Source: Adiantum capillus-veneris (Eukaryota > Streptophyta > Polypodiopsida > Polypodiales > Pteridaceae). From it: a DNA stretch of 64,000 nucleotides. This document shows, one piece after another, positions 13,503 through 24,423 of this stretch. The notes under the pieces are model-generated. The model ran no database searches and had not been told where the DNA came from. It worked only from the letters and a program-made list of their open reading frames with translations. How positions within the stretch are numbered: the first letter of the stretch is position 1; every line of letters begins with the position of its first letter. The stretch covers positions 156,006,057 to 156,070,056 of the forward strand of contig CM043952.1 of NCBI GenBank assembly GCA_014529385.2. The letters run 5' to 3'. The position numbers and the translations under genes were made by a program.

Positions 13503-15300
13503 GTGACAGTCCATATAATGTCCAAAAATGGGATTTCCACAGATGAGAGCAAAATTAAAGCCATTGTTGAATTGCCACCACCTACAAACTATAAAGGAGT
13601 TCAAAGGTTCATGGGACATGTTGGTTATTACCGACTGTTTATTTTAAACTTTGCTGAGATAGATCATCCTTTGTACAAGCTTCTTATTGAGTTCCACTGG
13701 ACTGCGGAGTGTGAGCATGCTTATGAGTCATTAAAAAAGACCATGACTAGGGCTCCTATTCTACGAGTTCCTGATTGGAATGTAATTTTCCATGTGCATA
13801 TTGATGCATCAAACTTTTCTATTGGGTGTGTTCTAGCTCAACCAGGAGAAAATAAATTGGATTACCCCATTAGCTTTGCAAGTCGTCAATTGAATGATGC
13901 TGAGAGAAACTACACCACTACAGAGAGGGAAGGTTTAGGTATGATTTATGCAGTGAAGAAATTTTTCTACTACCTTTTGGCCAACAAGTCTGTTTTCTAT
14001 GTTGATCATCATGCCTTGTTGTATCTAGTAAACCTTATTCCACGGGAAGAATTACACGATGGTTGTTAATTCTCCTTGATTTTGATTTTTCCATTGTTGG
14101 TGAGACCTGGTAACAGACATAACATGGCGGATCATTTGTCTCGCATACCCAATTGCCTGATACTTCTCTATTCCTAGTAGAGACCATACTTGAATGGAGT
14201 GAGAAGATTGTGAACTTTTTAGTTAACAATTTTCCACCCAAAGAGCTTCGTAAGGACATAGCTCGAAAACTGTTAAAAGAATGTAAACCTTATTCTCTCA
14301 TTGCAGGATCTGTCTACAAGGGAAGGATGATATTCTTAGATGTTGTGCTCGTGATGATGAGTATTTATACATACTACAAGAATCCCACATGGATATAGCT
14401 GGAGGACATTTCTCAGGGGAGCTCACAGTTAGAAAGGTGTTACAGCAATAGGCTATTGGTAGCCTACCTTATTTAAAGATGCATCAATTTTTGCAAAAGG
14501 ATGTGATGAATGCCAACTCTACAAGATCACACAACCAAAGGATAAGATGCCCTTATATCCTGTTAAAGTGACTCAATCATTTGAAAAATGGGTGTTGGAC
14601 TTTGTAGGCCCAATTAGTCTAGCAACTCGTAGCACTCAATCTCGATATATTATCATTCCACTGACTATGTGACAAAGTGGGCGGAAGCCAGGGCGACATG
14701 TAAGGCTAATGCAAGGTCAACTGCCAAGTTCCTCGTTCCTCTTTGAGAATATTATTACAAGATTTGGTTGTACCTTTGAGATTGTGAGTGACAATGGCAC
14801 TCATTTTATCAATGGAGTGATAAAAGAACTCACTACGAGCTTCATGATAGCTCACCATAAGTCCACACCTTATTATCCACAAGCAAATGGCCAAGCTGAG
14901 AGCACCTACAAGACCTTAATCTCTATCTTGACCAAAACGGTGGAAGCTCATCACATATATTGGGATTTGAAGCTGACTTCAGCCCTATGGGCTTATCGTA
15001 CTTCTTAGAAAGTGGCTATTAATTCTACACCATTCAAAATGGTATATGGCCAAGAAGCAGTTATGCCATGGGAGTTTGTAATTACTAGTCTACATATAGC
15101 TTCACAAGAAGGTTGGGATGGTAACCCTTTAGTTAAGCGCTTATATATCCTTGAGAGGTTAGATGAAGAAAGGCAACTGGCTGTGCAAAACGCACTTGTG
15201 GAGAAAGATAGAAGGAAGAAATGGTTTGATCGTCATCTAAAGAATAAAGATATCAATGTTGGCGATAAAGTCCTTATGTATGTAGTGCGTAACGAAAAAG
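13503..15300 (+). pseudogene. Gypsy pol fragment (RT end, RNase H, integrase), element family B
   Basis: The fragment starts inside the conserved end of reverse transcriptase (SKNGISTDESKIKAI, ~13518), then the FMGHVGYYRLFI connection and RNase H (HVHIDASNFSIG at ~13793, NYTTTEREGLGMIYA at ~13910). Integrase follows from ~14500 with VSDNGTHFIN (~14785) and YYPQANGQAES (~14870), the second Asp and the Glu of the catalytic triad. Gag, protease, most of RT and any LTRs are missing on the left. Stops (e.g. at 14067 and 15006) and shifts break it. There is no chromodomain, which with the integrase sequence points to a non-chromovirus (OTA-type) Gypsy lineage. It is closely similar to the - strand fragment at 15950-17286. 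Confidence 0.85.
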
Positions 15301-15949
15301 TTGAAAACTGTGACCTGAGTCCCAATCTTTGGTTTTGCTGCAGTGTACTATTTTTTGTTAATAAGGTGTTGCAATGTACTGTGTTTTCTGTTCATAAGGT
15401 GTTAGAACTGAGGTAGTAGAGCTATAATGCTAGTTCTATAAGGTACAATAAGTAGATATATTAGTTAATTAGTTGCTATAGTACTGTGTTAGTGTGTAAC
15501 AGTAGCTCTGTTAGTTATAAGTAGGTAGGTTAGGTGTGTGTGTACTTGCAGGCGCGGCGCGGCCGCGGCCAGGGTGACCTTATCCCAAAAAATAAAATAA
15601 TAAAAATTATATATATATATATATATATAACAAATTTTAAAAAATAAAATAAAACTTTTTAAAGGTAGGATCGGGATCAAGAATATTGCCCAGACCCAAG
15701 CCCAAGCCCAAGCCCAAGCCCAAGCCCAAGCCCAAGCCCAAGTCCAAGCTCACGCTCACGCTCAGGCCTCAGTCACCCTTTAAAATTACTTATTTCAGCC
15801 TCACGTGTAAGTAAAATCAACCCTTTTGAGGACCAACAGACTTTCGGATAACCGAATGCTGTGCTGTAAAGCACACCACGACTCCCTGAGTGATACACTC
15901 GATTCGAGATATCACACGCTCTTATCCAAAAACTGATCGTTAAAAAACA
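15301..15949. other. Spacer between two inverted Gypsy fragments, with (CCAAGC)n
   Basis: No gene. The stretch holds a GC-rich island (15550-15572, gcgcggcgcggccgcggcc), a short TA repeat (~15609-15628), and a hexanucleotide repeat of CCAAGC/CCCAAG type at about 15690-15745. The hexamer is not the plant telomere unit. The spacer lies at the symmetry point of two oppositely oriented copies of the same Gypsy family. Confidence 0.75.
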
Positions 15950-17286
15950 TTAAAAAACATCAAAAAACGAGTGAAAACGGGGTGCAAAACGGGTCACAAT
16001 TTTCAACTTGTTCTTTTCTTTATGCACTCCATACATAAGGAATTTATCACCAACATTGATATCTTTGTTCTTTAGATGACGATCAAACCATTTCTTCCTT
16101 TTATCTTTCTCCACAAGTGCATTTTGCACAGCCAGTTGCCTTTCTTCATCTAACCTCTCAAGGATATATAAGCGCTCAACTAAAGGGTTACCATCCCAAC
16201 CTTCTTGTGAAGCTACATGCAGACGAGGAATTACAAACTCCCATGGCATAAATGCTTCTTGGCCATATACCATTTTGAATGGTGTACAATTAATAGCCAC
16301 TTTGTAAGAAGTACGATAAGCCAGTAGGACTGAAGTTAGCTTCAAATCCCAATTTGTGCAATGAGCTTCCACCATTTTGGTCAAGATAGAGATTAAGGTC
16401 TTGTTGGTGCTCTTCGCTTGGCCATTTGCTTGTGGATAATAAGTTGTGGAGTTATGGTTAGCTATCATGAATTTGGTAGTGAGTTCTTTTATCCCTCCAT
16501 TAATAAAATGAGTGCCATTCTCACTCACAGTCTCAAAGGGACAACCAAATTTTGTAGTAATGTTCTCAAAGAGGAACTTGGCAGTTGACCTTGCATTAGT
16601 CTTACATGTCACCCTGGCTTCCGCCCACTTTGTCACACACTTTGGTTGAAATATCTTTGCTTTTCTTGGTGTTTCCTTAGAGATTTCCGTTGGGTCAGCA
16701 ATTGACTTGAAGTTTTGAAAGCCTGACTCGCTTGAAGAAGATGATCCATAAGGGTTCTTTGATGTAGAGGCATATATTGTCACACCTTCTTTTCCAGTTG
16801 GTGCAAGTTCCACTTTAGCTTTACCTTTGTCGCAAGATTTTTCTTTGATTCTTGTGACTTCTGCAACTCTGAATCTAGCATTAACGATACCTGTAAATGT
16901 TGTTGGCTACCTCTTGGAAAAGACAATATTATCATTGTATCTTCTTTGTAGGCCTTGTGTTGATCTAACCACTGATGTCCAAGGATTACATCTGCAAGCA
17001 TTTCCTTTCAAGGCTTCACCTGAAACTTTACCTGCTCTTCATGTTGTTCAATGCTAAGGATAGCAACCATTTCTTTTTTACTTGTAGCCTTACCCATGAT
17101 TTCCATGTTACCTAGCTTGCCTTGAGTAATCTCTAGAATGCTTTGGATGTTTTTTGCAACCATATTGCACTTTGCTTCTTCATCCAGTAGAGCATTATAT
17201 CTAACACTTGCTCCTTTTGTATTGCTAAGAACTATAGCTATTCTCATTGCTGGTTCTATTGAAAATCTTTGTCCAGCTTCTGCCAT
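15950..17286 (-). pseudogene. Gypsy protease-integrase remnant, RT deleted (element family B)
   Basis: On the - strand a protease-like region (17286-16780, ending in the LGHQWL motif that follows retropepsin) is followed directly by integrase (16650-15950, with VSENGTHFIN and YYPQANGQAKS). The integrase is closely similar residue for residue to the + strand fragment at 14700-15300. Reverse transcriptase, RNase H and the HHCC part of integrase are absent, so this copy carries a large internal deletion. The junction is near 16650, where the coding sequence passes from unrelated Ser-rich residues into VTKWAEARVTC. The region 17287-17896 reads as a decayed upstream part with many stops. Confidence 0.75.
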
Positions 17287-17896
17287 GTTCTCATTTTGAT
17301 TTAACTGTGTCTCTATGGAGGGTAGCTTGAGACTTTTTTTTCCAATCTAACATTCATCAGCTGATTTAGCTCGCAATAAGTGATTGATCTTTGGAATTCC
17401 TATTGCTTCCTAGTTGTCTACATTTCGTTCTTCTTAACTTCTGGCTTTGGTGGTATTTTTTACTCTTTTTGATTTGCACTTATTATTGCCTGATTTGTTG
17501 TAAGGTCTTCTGAAGTTTTTCTCAATGGAGATGAATCGTCTTCAATAAGATCTGCTTTAATATCAGTCTCCATTTTAATTGTGCTTGAGGACTTTGTGCG
17601 ATCGTCCGCGGGTGACCCGTCTTGGTGTTCATTCTTTGTTGTCTTTGAAGACTGTAGCTTGTTTTCATTCTGTATCTCTAATATCTTCTAGGACATTGAC
17701 ATTCCCATTATGATGTCGTCTGGTATATCTTTTTCTATGATCACATGGAATTGAGCTATGATGATCTGTGAACTTACGTCAATGGTGGTGGAGATGATTC
17801 GCTGGCATTATTCTCGTTTGTTTCTCGATATACTCACAAATTCAGGAGCATCTTCCAATTGTGGTTGTACAAATATTTTCCAAGTGCAAAAAGAAA

Positions 17897-17901
17897 TGAA
17901 G
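17897..17901. other. Target-site duplication TGAAG (left)
   Basis: TGAAG immediately precedes the TG of the 5' LTR at 17902 and is repeated exactly after the CA of the 3' LTR at 28734-28738. A 5-bp duplication is the normal footprint of Ty3/Gypsy integration and proves both element ends. Confidence 0.95.
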
Positions 17902-18400
17902 TGTAGATGACTGAGACAGTTTCACTAGGTGGGAACCGGCTCCTGTGAGACGGGCAGTGAATCAGTTAGTAATTACTACGATAATTACCATGGTAAACCA
18001 AAGGCATATAAATAGGGCCCATTACATTGTAATCCGGTTAGCATTTTGGTGGCATTTTTTGGCAATTGTACTCGGGTTGTCAATCATTGGCAATTGTTGT
18101 CGGTTGTACTCTGTTCATCCTTTTGTTCATAAGCCACATCATCTCCATTGTAATCCTTCATCTGTAATTCCAATTACAACAGTATATTCCAGTATACCTA
18201 CTTTATACTCAGTTACTTTGAATCTGAATCTGAAACTGAATATCATTATCATTACTTAGTCTGTTTCTTATTCCAGTAGATGTATTCCAGTTCAGTTTCT
18301 GTTCCTTTTGTCCAGTCTACTGTCTGAACTAATACATCACCAGTAGTTGAAAGCTTCTAACACTGGAACTAGCTATCTCAAGAGATCAGCTCCAATTCCA
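17902..18400 (+). repeat. 5' LTR
   Basis: This 499-bp LTR carries a TATA-like motif (tataaatagggccc) at 18007-18020 and therefore a probable transcription start ~30 bp further on. It is longer than the 3' LTR by 11 bp, mainly an insertion near 18045-18060 (ggcattttttggcaattg against ggcaattg). Many point differences between the two LTRs indicate an old insertion. Confidence 0.93.
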
Positions 18401-18414
18401 TTTTGGCGATCACG

Positions 18415-20452
18415 ATGGCTAGAGCTGAAGCTCCTCGTTGACTGAAACACTCTTCTCCCAGTTGGAAGTCCTCAGCTATAGCAGTGACACCCAAAACCAG
18501 TCGTGGCCAAAAATCAACCAACCGTGTTGATCTTATTCTTGAGGAGTCAGGAAGAGAATCTGACCCTAAGCAAGAGAGGGTGATTGACACTGAGGCTCAT
18601 GAGGAGTATAGTCAGGCTGATGAGATGAAGGACTCATAGCATTCTAGTCACTCTAGACGCAGACGGGCAGAACGAGAAGCACGAAAGGCCAAAAATTCTC
18701 GGTCCAGGCAGGGGGATGAGGGTACCAAAGGGAGTAAAGGCAGTCGTCACACTTCCAGTAGACAGGCCAGAGAGGACACTGACATAGAGACAGAAATAGA
18801 TATTGATTGGGTTGCAGATACTGACAGCTGTAAGAAGACTCCAAAGCGCCGTTTATACTCTAAGAAGAGAAGCAACAGAACCAGCGGTAATCAGAATGAT
18901 TGCACATCCTCACTAAAAATCTCCTTTCCAATATTCAAAGGGGGCAAGAAGGATGATCCGGATGTTCACATCCAGGATTTTGAGCAGTATGCAGAGCTGA
19001 AGAATATTGATGAGGATGATTGGGGGGAATACTTTTTGCAAACCTAAAAGGAGGCAGCGAGAAAGTGGTACTACCATTACCCCGCTTGTCAGCTGAGATC
19101 CTATAACAAACTACTTAAAGCATTCAGACTGGAGTATTCCGATAACAAAGGTGATGAAGATATTCTTTGTGAATTGGATAAGATCAAGCAGCGGAATCTG
19201 TAAGTCCAAAGCTATGTGGAGAAAATCAACGAGCTGACAAGGCAGTTGCAGGAACCGCCGTCAGAAAAGCGATTGCGTGCATGGTTTCTGAATGGATTTT
19301 GAAGCAAGAAGCTTAGAGAGCAGGAGGTACTAGCACCAACCAAGAAATTCAATGATCTGGTACAGCGGGCACTGAAGCTGGAACAACAGGCCAAGAAGGA
19401 AAAGAGCCATAAAAAGAGAAGATCCAGTAGCAGTAGTTCTTCTACTGAGAACTCTGATTCTAGCAAAGTGTCCAACAGCTCTGAAAGCAGCTCTAACGAG
19501 AGGTCCAAGGATAAGTCAAAAAAGGGACCCTAGACTAAGAAGATTGAAGAGATGGCTAGGCAGATTGCCGAGATTAGCCATACCAGACAACCACTGAGGA
19601 AAATGGAGACTTGGTGTTCAAAATGAAAATCCAAGGACCATGTTTCCAACGAGTGCCCACAATGTACTTATTGTAAAGCCTTTGGCCATTTATGGAATAA
19701 TTGTGGTATTAGGATTCATCACTTTAAGAAGGGAAAAGACCTATCAGTGGTAGCATATACTGAACCAGTAAGAGTGGAAACCGCCAAGGCCACTCAGGAG
19801 GAGAGATCAGATACCAGTGGTACTGATCCAGGGAGAGGCAGATACCAAGCGGATACTGGCCGAGGCCGAGGGCGTGGCAATTTTCAGAGCCGGAGTTTAA
19901 ATTGCTATACTTGTGGAAAGTATGGGCATTTCGTGGCTCAATGTCCAGACACACCTGCACCTGCTGCTACTGAGGCAAAGGCACTAGAACCAGCTCCAGT
20001 ACGGGCAGTAACAAGGAGCAAAGGAGTAGTAATTGAAGAAATTCGAGATACTCCCAAAAAACTAGTCACTACTGAAAGCAACAAATACTCCCAAAAAACT
20101 AGTCACTACTGAAAGCAACAAATGGGTTGAATAGAGAGAGGTATGGAAGGCCAAGGGTAAAGAGAAGGTGGTAGATGAATGGCAGGAGCAGAGAGAACTA
20201 GCGGCAAAAATCACGGAGGATTTAGCCAAGAAGATGCCAAAGCAGCCAGAAAGTTCTGAAGCCCGAGTCATTCAGAAGATACCAACCCAATCTACTGAGA
20301 AATATCAATCAATGCCTGACATACCTGAGGTCATGTTGGCTGCGGTACAAGGAATGGTTGAAGAACTGGGAGTTGATAGAAGAACTGGAAGCAGTGCAAG
20401 GAAGGAATGGCAGTGTGAAGATACGACTAGTTCTTTGAGCTCCAACAACTAG
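18415..20452 (+). pseudogene. gag remnant with zinc knuckles
   Basis: The first ATG after the LTR is at 18415, but the ninth codon is TGA. A basic, Ser/Arg-rich N-terminus leads to a capsid-like region (PIFKGGKKDDPDVHIQDFEQY at ~18930, with REQEVLAPTKKFNDLVQ at ~19315). A Ser-rich linker and two zinc-knuckle-like segments follow. The first (~19615-19700) is CPQCTYCKAFGHLWNNC. The second (~19902-19945) is CYTCGKYGHFVAQC, the classic CCHC. Stops occur at about 18439, 18637, 19045, 19201, 19300, 19531 and 19623. Most look like C-to-T changes of Arg or Gln codons. The product would be the particle-forming Gag; it is not encoded intact here. Confidence 0.8.
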
Positions 20453-20477
20453 TCTGATCAGGAGAAAGAAGAAATCC

Positions 20478-23400
20478 ATGTTAAGATCTGTGATAGAATT
20501 CATAAGATTACTGTGGAGTTGGAAGATATCAGAAGAACCTTCCCTGAAGTGGAAAACTTCATCAGACAGCGTAGGAAAGATGAAGCGGAGGCCAAAACAG
20601 TTGATCTGGCGGCTGTCCGAGATGATGAAGTACCACTTATTCAAGTGGATTACAAGGTTTGGAAGCAATGAGAACCACTTTCAAGTGTTATCTTGGATGG
20701 AGGAGCAGGAGTCAATATAATGGGAGTACATCTCCAGCAGAGGATAGGCATTACAAATCTAAAGCCAACACCATTTAAAGTGAGAATGGCAGATCATAGA
20801 GTAGTACAAGCTACTGGCATGATTGAAAATATGCAGATAAGAGTAGGAAAGGAAAAATTTAAAGCCAGCTTCCTAGTTCTGGATGTGCAAGGGGCATATG
20901 GGATGCTACTAGGGTGCCCATGGTTGAGAACAACACATGCTGTTCACGACTATGCAAATCAAAACCTAACCGTAGAAGGGGCCAGCGGCAGAATTCAGAT
21001 CCAGACAAACAATACTAGGAGCTGAGGCCTAAGGAATTATGCCAAAAGTACAAGGCAAAGAATATTGAACAAATGTTAGCAGCTCTAAACATATTTCCTC
21101 TAGCAAAAATTGACCTGAATGCGGTTTTACTGAACAAAGAGCAGGCCGACAAGCAGAAAAAGCAATTCCTAGATCAGTTTATTGAAATCAATAAAGGAGA
21201 AAGATCAGTTAAGTTAACTGGGAGGCTGGAGGAATCAGCTGAAACTGGCATGGCAGAGGAGCCAGTGCATTTTGGAGAGCACACAGTGAATCAGAATACT
21301 GATTCAAAACTGAACGGGCCATACTGGGATTATGCTGAGGAATCAACCAAGAGAAAAGGACAGGGACGTAATTGGTTGCTTCCAGATGACCAAGAAGTTG
21401 AAAAATGGAACCTTGGCTCTGAGGATAGTCCTAGGATGATCAAGGTTAATAAGCATCTCAATGCTACAATGAAGGAAAAGGCATGCAAGATGTTCCAGAA
21501 CTACAAAGACGTATTTTCCTGGGAACACATAGACCTGAAAGGGGTGGATCCTGAAGTATGCCAGGACAGGATACTGTTGAAGCCAGATGCTCGGCCAGTA
21601 AGACTGCAAAGATACCAAATGAACCCCAATTATGCTAAGAAGGTCAAGGAGGAGATTGACAATCTTCTCAAGGCTGGGTTCATCACAGAAGTGGCCAGTA
21701 GCGATTGGTTGTTTCCCATAGTAGTAGTTCCCAAGAAGAATGGGAAATTGAGAGTCTGTGTTGACTATAGGAAACTCAGCACCCAAACTTTTAAAGATCC
21801 ATTCCCATTGCCTTTTACTGACATGTTGCTTGATGAGATTGCAGGATATGAAATGTATAGTTTTATGGACGGTTAGAGTGGCTATAACCAGTTATAGATC
21901 GCTCTTGAGGATAGAGCAAAGACCACTTTCATCACCGAGTGGGGAGATTTCATGTATCTGGTGATGCCTTTTGGCCTGTGCAATGCACTAGCTACTTTTC
22001 AGCGGTGTATGATGGAAATGTTTAATGAGTTCCTTCATTGGTTCCTCGCCATCTTCATGGATGATTTTACTGTATATTCAGATGAGGAACAACACTTAAT
22101 ATTCCTAGAAATGGTTTTCAAACGCTGTCAAGAGAAGCGGATTTTTTTGAATCCATTAAATCCGTTTTTCTAGTATGGAAGGAACAGCTTCTGGGACATG
22201 TAGTATCCCGTAATGGAATAGAAATGGCCAACGATAAAATAAAGTGTGTTCAGCAAGCTAAAGCATAAAGAAATGCATATGAGTTAAGCTCTTTCCTGGG
22301 TTATATTAACTTCTACAGAAGGTTTGTGCATAAGTTTTCCTCTCAAGCATTACCATTATATGAGCTCACAAAGAATACCAGTAAGTTCAATTGGACAGCT
22401 GAGTGTGAGGAAAGCTTTCAAAATCTAAAAAAGGCCATTATCAGTAAACCAGTCCTCAGACAACCAAATTGAGATGTTATTTTCCGTGTACATGTGGACG
22501 CTTAGGGGCTGGAAATGGGGGCGATATTGGCTCAGCCAGATGGAAGGACTGATTATCCTGTTTATTTTTCCAGTCGCAGATTTAGTCAGACTGAACAAGG
22601 TTATACGACCACTGAATGAGAAGCCCTAGGAATGGTTTTCAGCACTACAAAGTTCAGGCATTACCTGCTAGGCAAACTATTTCATTTCTATGTGGATCAT
22701 CAGGCTCTTCTGTTCTCGATTAATAAAGTCATTATTCAAGGTAGGCTAATACGGTGGATGATGTTCCTCATGGAGTTTGAATTTCAATTTTTTCATAATC
22801 CTGGTAAGAATCACTGTGGAGCTGATTTTCTATCCAGAAGTACAGAGGGTTATTCAGAAGCCGCTCCTTGAGGGACGAACCAGTGGATGCTGACTTATTT
22901 CAGCTGGAAGCAGGAGAATAAGTTGACCCTGAATGGTATGATTTTTATCAGTTTCTTTCTCAGGGTGCTTTCCTAGATGACTAGAAGCAAAAACAGAAGA
23001 AGGCTTTGGTCATCAAGAGCTTGAAGTTTACCATCATTGGAGGTTCACTCTATTGATTAGGTGTTGATGGTATTCTTAGGTGTTGTGTGCCTATGGAAGG
23101 GAGAATGCAAGTCATCTCAGAAGCACTTAATGGTGAATCTGGTGGACATTTTTCCAATGAAGTCGCCTACAATAAGATTCTGTAAGTTGGGTTATGGTGG
23201 AAAACATTAATAGCGTTAGAAGTTTTTGCAAAACTTGTGACATATGCAAAAGAATGGGTAGACCTACAACTGCAAGTATGACTCCTTTAACGCCAGTACA
23301 ACCACTAGGTGTTTTCATGAAATGGGACTTAGATTTTATGGGACCTTTTAAGAAGGTTACCCCCAGGAAGAACAAGTACATAGTGATGGCTACTTGTTAT

Positions 23401-24081
23401 GTCACTAAGTGGGTTGAAGCTAAGGCTCTTCCTGACAACACAACCAAGTCAATTGCAAGGTTTCTATTTGAGAATATTGTCTGTCGCTATGGATGTCCTG
23501 TAGAGATTGTGTCGGACCAAGGGACACATTTTATTAATGACACCATGGAGATTCTACTAGATATGCTTTCAGTCAAGCATTGAAAATCTACGCCTTATTA
23601 TCACAGATGCAATGGACAGGTTGAAAGTAGTAATAAGACAATTAAGACTATTCTCACTAAGGTTGTGCAGAAGAAGCCAGACCAGTGGGATTTGAAGCTC
23701 CAGACTGATTTATGGGCGTATAGGACAACTTACAAGGTCACTATTGGATTGACACCATTCAGACTGGTGTATGGCACTGAAGCTGTTGTTCCTATGGATT
23801 TTGTTATCCCAAGTCTGAGAATGGCTGTGAAATATGGCGTAGACTTCAACCACAATCTATTAAAGTGCCTGGATGAGCTTATGCTTAGATGAACTCAGGC
23901 AACGGGCTATGCTGGAACAAGAGATTGTTCAGCAACGAAAGAAGCACTGGCATGATTACAAAATTAAGGTCCGAGAATTTCAGAAAGGGGATTTGGTGCT
24001 CCTCTATCAGTCTAGATTGGGTCCTAAGAAGCCAAACCTGAAGATTGCCTGGGCAGGACCATCGAGGTAGACTGGGTTTTC
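20478..24081 (+). pseudogene. pol remnant: protease, reverse transcriptase, RNase H, integrase
   Basis: The protease core reads ILDGGAGVNIM (~20690), with Gly where retropepsins have Ser or Thr after the catalytic Asp, and ends at LLGCPWL (~20905). Reverse transcriptase runs 21595-22180, with VVPKKNGKLRVCVDYRKL (~21725), VMPFGLCNA (~21958) and FMDDFTVYS (~22055). RNase H lies at ~22480-22850. Integrase spans 23200-24070, with a CKTCDIC zinc motif, a WDLDFMGP aspartate (~23323), VSDQGTHF (~23509) and NGQVESSNK (~23608). Stops such as 21874, 21895, 22171 and 23581 and small frame changes inactivate it. There is no chromodomain at the C-terminus. Confidence 0.88.
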
Positions 24082-24423
24082 TCCAATGGCACAGTAAGGT
24101 TGAAAGATTTATCTGGATTACTACTGCCAAGAGTGTATGATGGTGCAAAGATCAAGCTCTACTATTTCAAAGCTAGAGAGCCTGGCCAGGAACAAGGTAC
24201 TAGGGAGCTGGGAACTGAAGATCAAGAGATACCAGAATCAAATATTTTTGGGATTTTTTCATGTACAGCCAGTTCGAGTTCCAAACCAGTAATAGTGGAA
24301 CCAAGCCAGACGGGTACCAGGACCAGTACCAATGTGATCAAGCCAGACTGGGTCCCAGCCCAGTATCAGTGGGAACACAATTTTCAAATTTTAAGCACCC
24401 AATGGTGAAGTCTTGTCCAATGC

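Noticed and set aside
15690-15745. Interstitial telomere repeat
   Set aside because: The unit is CCAAGC/CCCAAG, not the CCCTAAA expected in most plants.
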